A DNA stretch of 64,000 nucleotides from NCBI GenBank assembly GCA_027924585.1, contig BSBM01000592.1, positions 4,384,001-4,448,000 on the forward strand, written 5' to 3'. The translations under genes were made by a program, and so were the position numbers. This DNA is from Larix kaempferi. Lineage: Eukaryota > Streptophyta > Pinopsida > Pinales > Pinaceae. Each line of letters opens with the position of its first letter. Positions within the stretch are counted from its first letter, which is position 1. Below, one piece after another: positions 43,638-55,502 of the stretch. The notes beneath the pieces are model-generated. The model had not been told where the DNA came from. It did no database searches and saw only the letters and a program-made list of their open reading frames with translations.

Positions 43638-44396
43638 TGTTAACACCCAAAAATTGTTCACATAGCTCATCTCCCTAGTCACATAACCCATTTACCACTT
43701 TTTCCTACATTTTTGGCCTCCAAAACCCCCCAAAACCCTAAATTGGTAACCAAATGGACATAAAATAATTATTTCCCTCATCAATTAATGAAAATCCTTT
43801 AAAACAGGTCCAAATCCTTCAAAAAGGTTAAAAACCCTCAAAAAAGGGTCCAAATCCCCAAAAAATAAAAATAAAAAGGGGAAAAAGTCAAAATAAAATA
43901 AAAAAAGAGGGAAAATATCAAATACTATTGGTTTCCCAAAACCATGGGTCAATACTCCCCCCATTTCACATCCATGATCAACTCTCCATACCCTCATGCT
44001 ACCAAAACTCCTGTTGAACTTTAGCCTATCACCTTGAGCTTTTGTTCCCCATCCAGTTGAGTCTTGGCCACCTCTTGAGCATTTGGAGAAGATCAAGTAA
44101 CTCTGGAGACCCAACGCGCTATTGTTTGTATAGCTGCAAGGGCCCAAATATACTCATCTTCTGAGGTAACTCTTATTGTAAACCCTTGTTTGCACAATAA
44201 TACAAAAATACTTCATGGGTTCCGATCTATTTGTTGTTCTTTTACTATAGTAATTAGTTAGGTTTATTTTTATTGTTATTTGCACTCACACATCATTATT
44301 TATCTATATTTGAGTCTTCTACTAAGGGTTCCATAATCCTTAGTAGGTGCCCCTTTGCAGAAGCTAGTGTGAAAACACTAGCTACATCCATCACAT
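43638..44396 (+). mobile_element. 3' LTR of gypsy G (759 bp)
   Basis: Same ends as the 5' LTR. A gap of about 33 bp removes the CACTATAAAAAGG region (compare 15622-15656 with about 43955), so this copy has lost its TATA box. Several smaller gaps occur in the A-rich part. Confidence 0.92.
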
Positions 44397-44831
44397 TACA
44401 TTATACTAAGAAGAATGATCAAATGTTGTGATCATATTATATTATTCCATACCAAGTGCTAAAGTAATTCACTTTAGAGGTGATCAATATCTAAAGGAGA
44501 CTTAATAGAAATCGATGATCATGGTTAATAATACATCACACAACATTAGATGCTTTTAACAAGTAAAGCGTGACTTTTATATGGAAGTTCCACCTCTATA
44601 CGAGAGGTCCATCTCATGGATACCTTTATACAGAAGGTTCACATGAGAATCATGACTTGACACACAAGTCCGAAGACTTGTCCAACATCATTACTTCGAT
44701 AAATTACCTCTTTACAGGAGGAATAAACTTTACACGGAAGGCAATCAAAGTGCTCACCTCTATAGGAGAGGATCAATATTGGCTCCACAAGATTGGTTTG
44801 GAGAATGTATCTTGATGTTGTATATTTAACA
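44397..44831 (-). mobile_element. 3' LTR of D, second part
   Basis: Resumes at TCCATCACATTACATT and matches 51562-52027, ending TATTTAACA. Contains repeated AGGTCCA and CTCTATA blocks. Confidence 0.9.
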
Positions 44832-44850
44832 CTCCCTCTCAGCGAGGGAG
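44832..44850 (-). other. Polypurine tract of D
   Basis: Minus strand TCGCTGAGAGGGAG next to the 3' LTR. Confidence 0.8.
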
Positions 44851-46330
44851 CAATTATCTGCCATACCAAACTTGTCTCGGAAGTACTTGAACTTTGTCAC
44901 AGACAGAGGCTTTGTTAAAATATCTGCAATCTTCTCATCAGTAGCAATGTACTGAAGTTTCATTGTAGACCATGTATTGGATGAAGTGATACTTCATTTC
45001 AGTGTGCTTCAACTTGTCATGAAACACTGGGTTTTCGGAAAGCTTGATATAGCTCTGCTTGTCACATGTAATAATTGTAGGCTCAATATTTTCACTAAAG
45101 AACCCTGCAAGTAGATTTTTGAGCCACACTGCTTCTCGGAAGGAAACACTAGCAGCTATGTATTCTACTTCAATAATGCTATGGGCTACGGAGCCCTACT
45201 TCCTGCTGGACCAAGATATCATAGTTTATCCTAGGATATAACAATAGTCGGATCTACTCTTATGGTCCACAATGCTTCCTCCCCAGTATGAGTCTATATA
45301 AGCAAGTAACATGACTCCTCCACTGGAGGCATATCTAAGACAATATGAAATTGTACCTCAAAGGTACATAAGGACATTCTTAGCAGTTGTCCAGTGTCCG
45401 TGTCTCAAATAAGACATAAATTGACTCAGAATGCTCACGGCATAACAATATATCAGGCCTCAAATATATCAAGTATATAAGCGAGCTTATAAGTTGTCCA
45501 TACAAAGTGGGATCTACTGGATCTGATCCAGAGCCTGAATCATGAAGTTTCCTCAAATTGGAAACCATCAGTGTAGTCATAGACTTGAAATCTATCATGC
45601 CAAACCTGCGCAATATATACACAGTGTACTTCCCTTGAGATAGAAAATTTCAAACTTTTCTTTGCCATATCTCAATGCCGAGAAAGTAGTGCATTAGATG
45701 TAAGTATTTCATCTTGAACTCTGAGGTGATATCCCTCTTGCACCAAGCAATCATATGTTCCTCTCTAGTGAGAAAAAAATCATCAACATATAAAACCAAT
45801 ATCAATGGTTGTTTCTTCTCTACTTTGAAGTACAAATTTTGGATCAACTTCATTCTTACTGAAACCTTGTTTCTGAAAGTAGCTATCAATTATGGAGTAC
45901 CAAGCCCTAGGGGCTTACTTAATCCCATATAGATATTTCTTTATCCTGTAAACATGGACTCCTTCCAATGCACCACGAATCCTTCAGGATGTTGAATATA
46001 AAACTCTTCCTCATCCTCACCATTGAAGAAGGTTGTTTTCACATCCATCTAGTGAACTTTCCATCCTATAACATATGCAAATGCAATCGTTGCTTAGATT
46101 TTGGTGTACCTTTCCACAGGGGAAAAGGTCTCATCGTAATCGATGCCTTCTTTCTGAGAGAAAACTCTAGCAATGAATCTGGATTTATACTTCTCAATGC
46201 TACTATATGCAACATGATTTATCTTGTAAATCCATCTGGAAGTCATAATGAACTTCCCATCATGTTTGGGAACAACCTCCCAAACATCATTCTTCATTAT
46301 AGAGTTGTACTCTTATGTCATTGCATATTT
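44851..46330 (-). pseudogene. Reverse transcriptase and RNase H of copia D
   Basis: The RT N-terminus near 46297 reads MKNDVWEVVPKHDGKFIMTS and DYDETFSPVERYTKI. MDVKTTFFNGEDEEEF follows. VLYVDDFFLT at about 45780-45810 keeps the YVDD active site. FKMKYLHLMHYFLGIEIW and QGKYTVYILRRFGMIDFKSM come next, then SSLIYLIYLRPD. RNase H pieces are SVAHSIIEVEYIAASVSFRE, CDKQSYIKLSENPVFHDK and KYHFIQYMV (44938-45200). At least six stops or frameshifts are spread along it. It is the standard C-terminal half of Ty1-copia Pol. Confidence 0.92.
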
Positions 46331-46669
46331 CCAAACTTGATACTTTGTATATTATTCATATGAAGATGGTTCTGAATCACTGATGTGACTCATCAGTGCC
46401 ACATACCCTAAATATATGTCAGGTTGCTTGTGCTCTCTGGATGAGCCCGTTGGTGTTCCATGTTTCATTGCATTTTGTAATATGTATTGAAACCAAGTAG
46501 ATATTATTTTAGTGGGAGGTTCATCAGGTGACCTCTCAATCAGTTTGGTTCTTTAGGAGCTATGAATGTGAGGCATCTTATGGTTTCTCCCTCTCAAACT
46601 CTCAAGGGGGGCAATCAGACTTAGGATCCTCCATCTCTAAATCACATTGAATCTCTTTCAATATTTTGA
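46331..46669 (-). pseudogene. Integrase C-terminus to RT linker of D
   Basis: Low-complexity linker with ISDSEPSSYE near 46370 and ERSPDEPPTKIIS near 46510. It joins the integrase part right of F to RT. Confidence 0.6.
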
Positions 46670-46674
46670 AAGCA

Positions 46675-48289
46675 TGTCATGTCCCATTACATCGATCCAA
46701 CCCAAGGAAGGGAAGATGACTAAAAATTTGGGCCATATCTACCTCTAATCCCCCATTCATCATTTTACAAATTCATAAAAACAAAATACATATGTGCATA
46801 TGTAGAATGCAAATAAACACAACATAATTAAAATCTACTACACATAATCATAACAGTCGTCCATTGAAGAAAATGGATAAATTAAAACAAGAGAATACAT
46901 ATCTTGATGTGAATTTGTCTCGAGCAACTGGATATGCAACTGCAATGTTCCACCCAACCATAGACCAGTTGTGCTCATCAATCTCTCAAAACAATTGCCA
47001 CCCCTGAGCTAGGCATGATTTCCACAAGGAAAGGGGACAACAACTAACACATATAGGAATTCTATACACATCCCAGCTAAGCCGGTCTACATATAGGTTT
47101 ATCGGGCTATTAAGGCAGTAGAAAGGAAGGAATTGCTAAGTTAGTGAGCTTAACCACATAGCTATTGGTACCTCTACAAGATCTATCTATCTTGGCACCC
47201 ACAATACCTACACACCCAACACAAGGAAGTATTCACTTCACTTCTATGCAGTCCCTCAGGAGATACCTTCCCTTCTAGTGCTCTTCAGGGTGTGCATAGA
47301 AAAGTATCCAAATCCCTTTGATCTTTTGGTGAGGTTACACTCTTCACTAGGTTTATCAAGCCAATTGTAATCCTCTTCTACTCCTATTTTTTTACTCACA
47401 ATTTCAAGCCAAAATAGGGATGCACATAACAGCAAGGCACAAATGTTGGGCATGGAAAAACATTTTAACTATGGGATGCACAAAGCAAGATCCCCATGGG
47501 TTCTTCGAATTCACGGAACACCAAAAATGACCCTTGATATGGGAAAACAGCAGCTGGGAGCTATCAATCGAATCCCCAACATGTATATGGGAATTCAAAT
47601 GGAAAAAACAACCTCTATGGACCTGCAAATCGAATTTATCTTCCTCCAAGTCGTTATGCAACACCGAAAACATGTTTCCCAACTATAAAACAAATGAATA
47701 CTCAACAAAAACATGGAGGAAAACGCCCAACAATCTCTGTGGACATGAGAGAGAAAAACGCATGCATGAATAATAGTTTGGGAAGAAAATTCGTGGCTCT
47801 TTTCTTGCCCAGGAAGACAAACACAATTTTCCAAAAAATGGTGGCTTGCCGATACACAAAATTGGACAGCCATACCTCTAAATTTCCCAAAATAATAACT
47901 ACCTCAACTAACTCGTGGAATAAATAAATGTTTGGGTACAAAAGTCAAGATGGGTAGTTGATGGTTCATGGGTTCTCTCATTGACACATGGATTTACACT
48001 AATGGGTTAAAGGGTTTGAATATTCGCCTCCCTATTCCTTGTAAAAATCATGCCCCCACACTCTTGTTGCATTGTATATCTAGTTGTGGGTATTTTACTA
48101 AAATACATATTTACAATTTCTATCATGCCTAACTAGCACACGATCCACATGCATCGATTTTTAATTGTTGATACATAAAATGCTAAATTGATGGTAGGGC
48201 TTTGGCCTTAAGATTCTCACCACAATTTTTATAATGATATTACATCATTTACAAGTTTAATGCAATGGGGTCAAAATCGAGGTGTTACA
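46675..48289 (+). mobile_element. Solo LTR F in pol of copia D
   Basis: It starts TGTCATGTCCCATTAC and ends TCGAGGTGTTACA (1615 bp). The 5-bp flanks are AAGCA (46670-46674) and AAGAA (48290-48294). Copia D integrase coding stops at one edge and linker/RT coding resumes at the other. No internal retroelement sequence is present, so recombination between two LTRs probably removed the rest. The first 11 bases equal the minus-strand start of the E LTR, which hints at relatedness, but the body is different. Short frames inside are not convincing. Confidence 0.82.
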
Positions 48290-49272
48290 AAGAAGCTTCT
48301 TCATGGAAGGTAACATCTCGGATGACTTCAATGTGTCTCTCACCAGGTACATATATTCAGTATGCTTTGGATGACTCGCTATAACCCACAAAGGTGCCTT
48401 TCTTTCCAGAAGGATACATATGTGTTCTCTTTTCTTTCAGTACATGAATGTATACTGGGCTCCCGAATATCCTCAAGTGTGAGATGTTTGGCTTCTCAAT
48501 GGTAAACAATTCTTATGGTGTCTTCTCATCTAGAATGGCATGTGGGATTCTATTCTGGATGTACATAGTTGTATGGGTGGCTTCTACCCATAATGAGGTA
48601 GACATATCCTGATCATGCATCATGGATTTTGCAGCCTCACATATGGTTCTATTCTTCCTTTCAGCAACCCCATTTTGTTGAGGGTTGTATGGTATTGTTA
48701 ACTGTCTACATATTCCTTCATCACTACATAGGTCATTAAATGCATGCAAATCAAATTCACCTCCATTATCAAACCTTAATGCACTTATATGCTTTTCTTT
48801 ATGATTTTCAACTAGGGATTTAAACTCTTTAAATTTGCTAAGAGCTTGACTTTTAGCCTTCATGAAATAAATCCATGAATTCCTAGAAAAATCATCTATG
48901 AACAATACATAATATAAGAAGCCACTCAGGGAGGGGGATGACATGGGACCACATACATCATAATGTATTAAATATAAAATCCCTTTAGATATAGTAGTAT
49001 TGCTAGAGAAACTTTTCTTAACATTCTTCCCAAGTGCACAACCCCGACATACACTCTCATGCTCAAAATAAAATACGGGAGTACCATTTACCATATTTTG
49101 AAGTCCTGGTAGCATTTTGTAGTGTAGGTGTCCAAGCCTTCAGTGCCATAACTCGCATGGACTGATAGTGTGTTGAATCATAGATTGAATGTACTTCATG
49201 GGTACCTTGTAAATTCCTCCCTCTCGAATTGCAATCACAGCAACAGATTCTAGGATTTTGTTCTTCGGCCAT
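48290..49272 (-). pseudogene. Integrase of copia D
   Basis: A 200-codon open part (48513-49115) carries CRGCALGKNVKKSF (end of the zinc finger), HYDVCGPMSSPSLSGFLYYV (first Asp), FIDDFSRNSWIYFMKAKS, ALRFDNGGEFDLHAFNDLC (second Asp) and IPYNPQQNGVAERKNRTICE (Glu). All three catalytic residues are present. It continues as HLRIFGSPVYIHVLKEK and GTFVGYSESSKAY with a frame break near 48510, then is cut by solo LTR F. The GAG-pre-integrase part upstream (49115-49272) is frameshifted. Confidence 0.92.
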
Positions 49273-49299
49273 AAAAGTGCTTTGTTATCCATGAAGATA

Positions 49300-49560
49300 A
49301 CTCAGAAGCCTTTGTATTCAAGAACTAAAACTAGAAGGAGGTTCTTCTTCAATCTTGGAACATATAGAATGTCCTCCACATGTATAATATCACCGGTGCT
49401 CAGTTGGAATGAAGTGGATCCAACTCCATGGATCGAATATGTTGAGTTGTCCTCTAAATCTACCATGCATGTGAACTCTTTCTCCTTTAGATCAATGATG
49501 GCACTCTTGTAACCAGTCATATGCACCCGTGTCAATCAACCATGTGTCTTCATTTGTTAT
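49300..49560 (-). pseudogene. Protease region of copia D, incomplete
   Basis: The minus-strand frame reads KEKEFTCMVDLEDNSTYSIH, GVGSTSFQLSTGDIIHVEDI and LYVPRLKKNLL. This is the part of copia protease after the active site (the ...I..V.YVP.L..NLLS stretch). The D-S-G-A core just upstream (about 49540) is in a broken frame. Confidence 0.8.
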
Positions 49561-49689
49561 GAAAGATCCCGAAAGGAATGAGACAAGTTAAAACTCCCTT
49601 CTTGTCTCCTTTTCTCCGGATGCATTCTTTTGAGTGATTTCATCTTCTAAGGTGGTAGAAGCATGAAACTTTCCTCTCCTCTTTCCTTT

Positions 49690-50519
49690 TCACTCTCTTG
49701 AGAAATGGCCTTTCTTGTTGTAAATGAAACATCTGGCTTTTGACTTGTCAAATCCTTTGTTGAACTCCTTCTTCTTTGGATAAGAGAACTTCTTTTGGAA
49801 GAAGGGTTTCTTTCCTTTCTTCATTCTTGTCATGAGGACAAGGTTTTCTTCCTTGATGCACACTGAGTTGCTTTGGATTCTCCCCTCCTCTTGGAGTAAT
49901 TCATGCCACGAACTTTCGAAGTTAGTTTGTACCTCTTGGAAATTTACTGCAGCCAAGAATGTATCCCATGAGGATGGGATACCATCAATAATGGTTTGGA
50001 CAATATCATCTTCATCCACCACTACTCCAATTCTAGCAAGCTGATCTCTTACCTGAGAGATCTTGGTTAGAAAGGAGGCCACTATCTCATCCGTCTCCAT
50101 ATTTAAGTTTTGAAGATTATTCTTCAATGCCCTCTTTTGTTGTGGCCTTCTTCTCATATATATTATTCAATGTATCATAACATTCTTTCACGGTATTCAA
50201 CGATGTGATCACAGGCATCAAGTTATCTTTTACTGAATCATAGATGATCTATTTGGCTTTAGCTTGATTCTTCTTGAATTTGATATGCACCGCATTAGAT
50301 GTAGGCTCCTCCACCATAATGGAGATGTATCCATCCAAGTCATGTTCCTCTATGATGTTGAGAATTCTATCCTTCCAACTGTTGAAGTTTGAAATTCCCT
50401 CAAGACAGTCTTTCGGTCATGAAGAGATGGATGCCATAGTCTTCAAATATTGTGCTCAACTTCTTAGGATCAATGTAGGCTCTCGTTGGCATGCAAAATT
50501 GAGCTCCTTCAAGCATTTA
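49690..50519 (-). pseudogene. Gag of copia D
   Basis: The first codons near 50517 read MLEGAQFCMPTRAYIDP. The frame is broken at about 50415 and in 50270-50160, but gag-like blocks continue (KKNQAKAK, DSVKDNLMPVITSLNTVKEC). A 155-codon open part (49690-50157) has IVASFLTKISQVRDQLARIG and IVQTIIDGIPSSWDTFLAAV (UBN2-type copia gag). Near its end CFIYNKKGHFSRE is a CCHC knuckle with the second Cys changed to Tyr. Confidence 0.88.
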
Positions 50520-50531
50520 GATCTAATACCA
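50520..50531 (-). other. Primer-binding site of D
   Basis: Minus strand TGGTATTAGATC directly after the 5' LTR; initiator-Met type with two changes. Confidence 0.85.
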
Positions 50532-52027
50532 TGCTAATATTTGGTTTATCTTTGATCTTTAATTCTTTTAGATGTTGAAACCTGAAACAATCAGACAATT
50601 CAATCACATGAAATTCATACATCCATAACACAAGATATACCCTAGGGAAAAACCTCAAAACTATGAGAACAAAAAACCCAGCAATTATTATTAGTATAAT
50701 ATAATGGATAGCAGAGAATTCTTTATTTTACAAAATCTCAGATTTATTTCAGAAGATAAGAGATCACCAAACACTCTTGGTGGAGATATAGAAGCAATAT
50801 AGAAGAGAGATCAACCGGAGAAGCACCTTGCCTTCAATAATAATATTCTTGCACACAAAGAGAAGTGCCTTGCCTTTAGAGGAGAAGAGAATTCACTTCA
50901 CATTGGATTCATCAATCCCGTATAACATATTTATACATTCTTCTCTTCTATTTTTATCTTCTAACTTCAGGATGAACTCACCCTCAAACTTTATGTATCA
51001 ATATTGCATGCAGAGTTGTGCCCCACATCTCATGCAGTGCTTTATCTAACTGAGTTGTCACTTAGGATGAAATTGCCTCTTAACTGAAAGCTTTCCCACT
51101 TAGTTAGGTGGCTAACTTAAGTGTCATCACTTAGTTAACTAGATTTTTTTTTGTCACTTAGTTATCTCTCTTTAATTGATTCTTGATAACATCACTGTAG
51201 TGATCAATTCGAGTTCTCCTTTATTTGCTGAAGTGTCGTCTTTCAATTTAACTAAAGTGAAAACACTTTAGTTAACTAGTCCTTCTTATTTAACACTTAG
51301 TTAATTGAAATCATGTTGATTGATTTACTTGAAGTGACCATTGTGAGTTATTTATTTAACTCAGGAATATATTTAACTGGTGCTTTAACTGAAGCAATGA
51401 TTGAGGCATACATTGATACTTAACTGAAGCTTTAACAATTTGAGTTCTCTTTAATTAGCTGAAGTGTCTACATGGGAAATTTCGAATTCTCTTAATCTCT
51501 ATGATTTATATTTTATTTCTTTATCTCTTACTGCATGATCAATATGTGCTAAATTTAATTATCCATCACATTACATTATACTAAGAAGAATTATCGGATG
51601 TTGTGATCATATTATATTATTATAGACCAAATGATCATATGCTAAAGTAATTCACTTTAGAGGTGATCAATCTCTAAAGGATACTTAATAACAACTGGTG
51701 ATAATGGTTAATAATACATCAAACAACATTAAATCCTTTTAAAAAGCAAACCATTACCTTTATATGGAAGGTCCACCTCTATATGGGAGGTCCATCTCAT
51801 GGATACCTTTATACGGAAGATTCACATGAGAATCATGACTTGACACACAAGTCCAGATCCTTGTCCAACAATACTTTACAACATAATTACTTTGATCAAT
51901 CACCTATATAGGGGAGTAATAACCTTAATGTGTAAGGAAATCAAAGTGCTCACCTCTATACAAGAGGATCAATCTTGGACACACAAGATTGGTTTGGAGA
52001 ATGTCTCCTAGTGTTATATATTTAACA
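50532..52027 (-). mobile_element. 5' LTR of copia D (1496 bp)
   Basis: Minus-strand start TGTTAAATATATAACAC. It is uninterrupted and so serves as the empty site for gypsy G (TTAATTATCCATCACATT at about 51553-51570). Dispersed CTTAGTTAACT and TTTAACTGAAGC blocks (51100-51440) are internal short repeats. Confidence 0.92.
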
Positions 52028-52163
52028 GTTACTATGTTCTCTAGCAAACTGGTACTCCTTTTGTTTCATCAAGTCTTCTATTTATTCTCTTTTTCATCTC
52101 TAGAGAACCACTCCTCAACTCTCAAGTCCCTTCAAGTGTATATCCTAGTCTCGAAAATGGAAC
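52028..52163. other. Short spacer right of D
   Basis: Right flank of copia D, no gene seen. Confidence 0.4.
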
Positions 52164-52316
52164 CATTTGTTGGTGCACGGGCAGACCCAAGGTTCAACAT
52201 AAATCACACCAACAAAACCTCAGATACCGACCCTTTCGGCATCACCTTCCAATAGAGATGATGTATCACCCAAGGTATCAAAAGGGACTGTAGGAACCAA
52301 GGGCTGAAGGGATGCT

Positions 52317-52838
52317 GTAATAACTGTAAACTCATAAAAATAACAATACAAACAAATAACTAGCATGCAAAGAAGATCTGACAAAAGCAATGGATCTAAA
52401 CAATAATAACAAAAAATATACTATGAAAATTTAAGGAACCCTACTTGATTAGATGACCCAGTAGCTACCATTACCTTGACATCTCCAATGCGTGCAAATG
52501 AAGGTGGGGGGACGACTCTCCATCCAACCAACCCCCAACCAATGGATGAAGCCCCCAATCCCCCAACAATCAACCCTATGCCAGAGCTTACTTGCCTTCC
52601 TCTTTCTTGGTTCCTCCAGAGCTCTCCTTCCAAAATTCCAAAAGACCAAAAAAATCTCCCCCTCCCTTCCTCTCCTCCTCCTTTTATCTCCCTTTTATCC
52701 CCTTTTTATTAATTTCTTTTAATGCAATTGGTTTTCCTTTATTTTTCTTTCATATTCCATTTTATTATTTACCCCTTTTCTATTATTTTACATTTTATTA
52801 TAAATATTCCATAATTATGCATACATGAGGGTTGTTAC
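52317..52838 (-). mobile_element. Ty3-gypsy-type LTR (I), minus strand
   Basis: Minus-strand start TGTAACAACCCTCATG, preceded (52839-52870) by GAAGTTTCCTAAAGGGGGAA, a typical Ty3-gypsy polypurine context. So this looks like a 3' LTR with interior to the right. The end is placed at CAGTTATTACA (52317); an alternative end CACCAACA would extend it to 52164. No pol is seen to the right, so the element is largely lost or non-autonomous. Frames within the LTR are chance. Confidence 0.65.
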
Positions 52839-53275
52839 ATACTTTCCCCCTTTAGGAAACTTCGTCTTGAAGTTATAATATTCAAGCAATAAATACAATA
52901 CTTATTCAATCAATCAATCAAGTAAACACTAGAATATATAGGTAGCTAGTACTATTGTGAATTTAAGAGATTTATATGTGTGTGCACCACATAGAAGTCT
53001 CCAAACCACACTAATACAATCAAACACCCTAAGTTACAACATGCTCTTAAGTAATTCCCTATGAGTCTAGTATGAAACCATAGCAACAATTATGCATCAT
53101 ACACAAAGCATTAGTCAATTAATTAATAATTAATAACTGTGTATTTTTTTACTTCCTCTTTCCTTACTCACCCTCTCCCTGAGAATCATACCATCCGCCA
53201 CCTCCATAAACCTCCCATCCAACTCTGGATGGTCCCGCATGCCATGGCACAGGCCCTCTAATGTAACATGTTCGC
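52839..53275. other. Non-coding spacer after LTR I
   Basis: AT-rich, contains AATCAATCAATCAA and TTAATTAATTAATAATTAA runs. No gene visible. Confidence 0.5.
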
Positions 53276-53285
53276 GGATCATATA

Positions 53286-53720
53286 TTAGGCATCAGAAGT
53301 TCCCTGGGAAGTTACCGCGGCATTTACACCCTCCCAAATTTTGGTAATAATATGGCCTCATCGTCTTCTAACCAAAATCATCATATAGTAGGCATCAGAA
53401 GTTATCCGGGAAGTTACCACGGCATTTTCCACCTTCCCAACTTATGGTAATAGTATGGCCTCATCGATATTAACCAGCATCTGGTTCCCAGTACCCCGAT
53501 CCTGATATCAGGATCATTATACCCCAGGAATATTGAAAGGCTATCCTAAACATCCTCCACAGCACCCTCAAGGCACTAGCCCCAGGTATCAGAAGTCATT
53601 CTACATAAACCTCCCTCCTGGTGAGTATGTCTCCAACCATGGACTCTGGTCACATCAGAAGTTCTCCGAGAAGTATCCATGGAATCGCCACCTTCCCAAC
53701 TTCTGGTACTAAAGTCAAGA
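53286..53720 (+). repeat. Three-copy degenerate repeat of about 60 bp
   Basis: Copies at about 53290, 53392 and 53653 share CATCAGAAGTT, CC(G/T)(G/A)GAAGT, GCATTT-like and CCCAAxTTxTGGTA. The first two are about 102 bp apart and also share TATGGCCTCATCG. Confidence 0.8.
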
Positions 53721-53869
53721 GCTGTTGGCATATAGCTAATTGTTGGGCTTTTCCCCCAGCTCATAATTTATTTATAGTAGCCATTCTCATTCGGGGTTAT
53801 GGGCTCCCACGAAATCTTAGAATAATTAGCCTCATCAAGCTATTTGATTGGATCACCTGGAACAACTAG

Positions 53870-55502
53870 AACTTACCATAATGAATAATCATTAGTAACC
53901 ATTTCTCAATATAATAATATATCATGGATCAACCTTGAATCATGTGGTAACAAGAATGTCTAGCCACCAGTTCATATTGCATTACATTACATCATAAGCC
54001 ATTGTCACGGTAAGTCATGCCAAGTTTAACATCTAATGCATTTAGGTGCTCTGCACTACCATTATAACATAACTGGTCATGATAATTTCATACTTTCACT
54101 AAGCATCTCATTAATATGTCATGATAAGCTTCCATATTTCAACATTGGTAATGGCAACATGAATTAATACTATTTTATGTACCAAATGTCATTTATATCT
54201 AGATGCAATGATAAAGCTATTAAAATGCTAAATTAATATCATCATGAAATAATATCATTTTATGTTCCACACGTCATCTATCTTATCACCAAAAGTATCA
54301 CATGCACATGCTAATAACCACATGTCTTAGGTGGAATGGAGCCATAAGCTAATAATCACATGTCTTCTTAAGTAACACAAGGATGCATGATATTATGAAC
54401 ATTCATCTCATGATCATCAACTTAAAACATATCATATATAGAACGGAATATAAATATCAAGAACACTCCTATCACGATTAACCAACTCATTAAATGGCAT
54501 ATATAGATATAGATACCTTAATATTTCTTGAACATATAGGAATGAGTACCTAAATATCACATATCCTGCTATACAGGAGGCATTCACACACTCAACTAGT
54601 ATATAGATTAAGTTCAGATTAGATTCATTTCTTCAATTTTCTTCTTGTTTCTCATGAAGTGATATTTTCCATCTACTAATCATGTATTATGATTGTAATT
54701 CCTCATCTTATAAGAAAATGAGTATTTTATGGAGTAGGTACAGTTAACTTTGCTATTAGGTGCTAGTGTATATATATATTTTTATATTTTCATTACCTAA
54801 GTACTATGTTAAAATAAGTAATCATGTTATCTAGGATACAACAATATGGGCATCTATCATTCTCTGAACAATCAAATTCCTCCATAATTTATAAATGGTA
54901 ATAATAATATGTCTCAAAAATCAAAATCAATTTATTTTCATCATGATATTACTATATGTATTCATTATTAATTCACGGTGCCATTTCCTATTTTGTAACA
55001 TTTTCTATATGTTTATCATTTCCCAAATTCCTAATGTTACCTTACATCTATGGATTAAATTATTCCCAAGGCCGCCATAATCCATAACATATAATATTTT
55101 AATACTCGATCATCATTTCCAGTTGTCATCTTACTTTAATTCAACATAGTTTTCATGATTCTAATTATTGTCCAAAGTATACAATGACACACCTACTTGG
55201 ACCTACAATAGGTCATTATTGGAACTCTTAGTGAAGTGTTAATACAAATATTTTCTTCGTGTGTGTTCTACTTCACCAAAGCCTTATCGTGCTTGTACAA
55301 CTATCCAATGTAAATTTCTTAGCACTACTAACGTTTTACATGCTTTAACCATGCCATTTTTATCTCATTTATATTGTACTATCACCAACTTCTCATGGAA
55401 GTTAATTTCAACCAACCAATATACTCTTAATAACTTTATCATTATGAACCCTATAACTTCAGCTTTGTCATTATGGATCTCTCATTGTAGTTACATAACT
55501 AA
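53870..55502. other. AT-rich spacer, no gene seen
   Basis: Only short low-complexity frames. Two similar stretches, TTTTATGTACCAAATGTCAT (54174) and TTTTATGTTCCACACGTCAT (54260), suggest a decayed repeat. Confidence 0.55.

Larger units (their letters stand above)
15287..44396 (+). mobile_element. Ty3-gypsy element G (Tat/Ogre-like), nested in D
   Basis: It is flanked by TCCTT (15282-15286) and TCCAT (44397-44401), a 5-bp target-site duplication with one change; the empty site in the D 5' LTR reads TCCAT. LTRs are at 15287-16086 and 43638-44396. Without copia B and element E, G is about 14.6 kb. The order is LTR, leader, gag with CCHC, protease, CCHC-bearing linker, RT, RNase H, integrase, a 4-kb 3' spacer with an antisense ORF remnant, LTR. 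No chromodomain follows integrase. Long size, long 3' spacer and antisense ORF fit the Tat/Ogre branch of plant Ty3-gypsy. Confidence 0.9.
14221..52027 (-). mobile_element. Ty1-copia element D, outermost of the nested stack
   Basis: The 5' LTR lies at 50532-52027 (1496 bp). The 3' LTR is split into 14221-15286 and 44397-44831, which also total 1496 bp after removing the 5-bp duplication. Removing gypsy G and solo LTR F leaves a copia of about 7.1 kb in the standard order gag-PR-INT-RT-RH. Flanks are CTTAT (left) and GTTAC (right), a poor target-site match that fits its age. About 40 differences in 290 bp of LTR (by eye, near 13%) make D the oldest layer. Confidence 0.9.

Noticed and set aside
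47404-47941. Overlapping ORFs on both strands in solo LTR F
   Set aside because: Short, overlapping on both strands, no domain; typical of LTR sequence.
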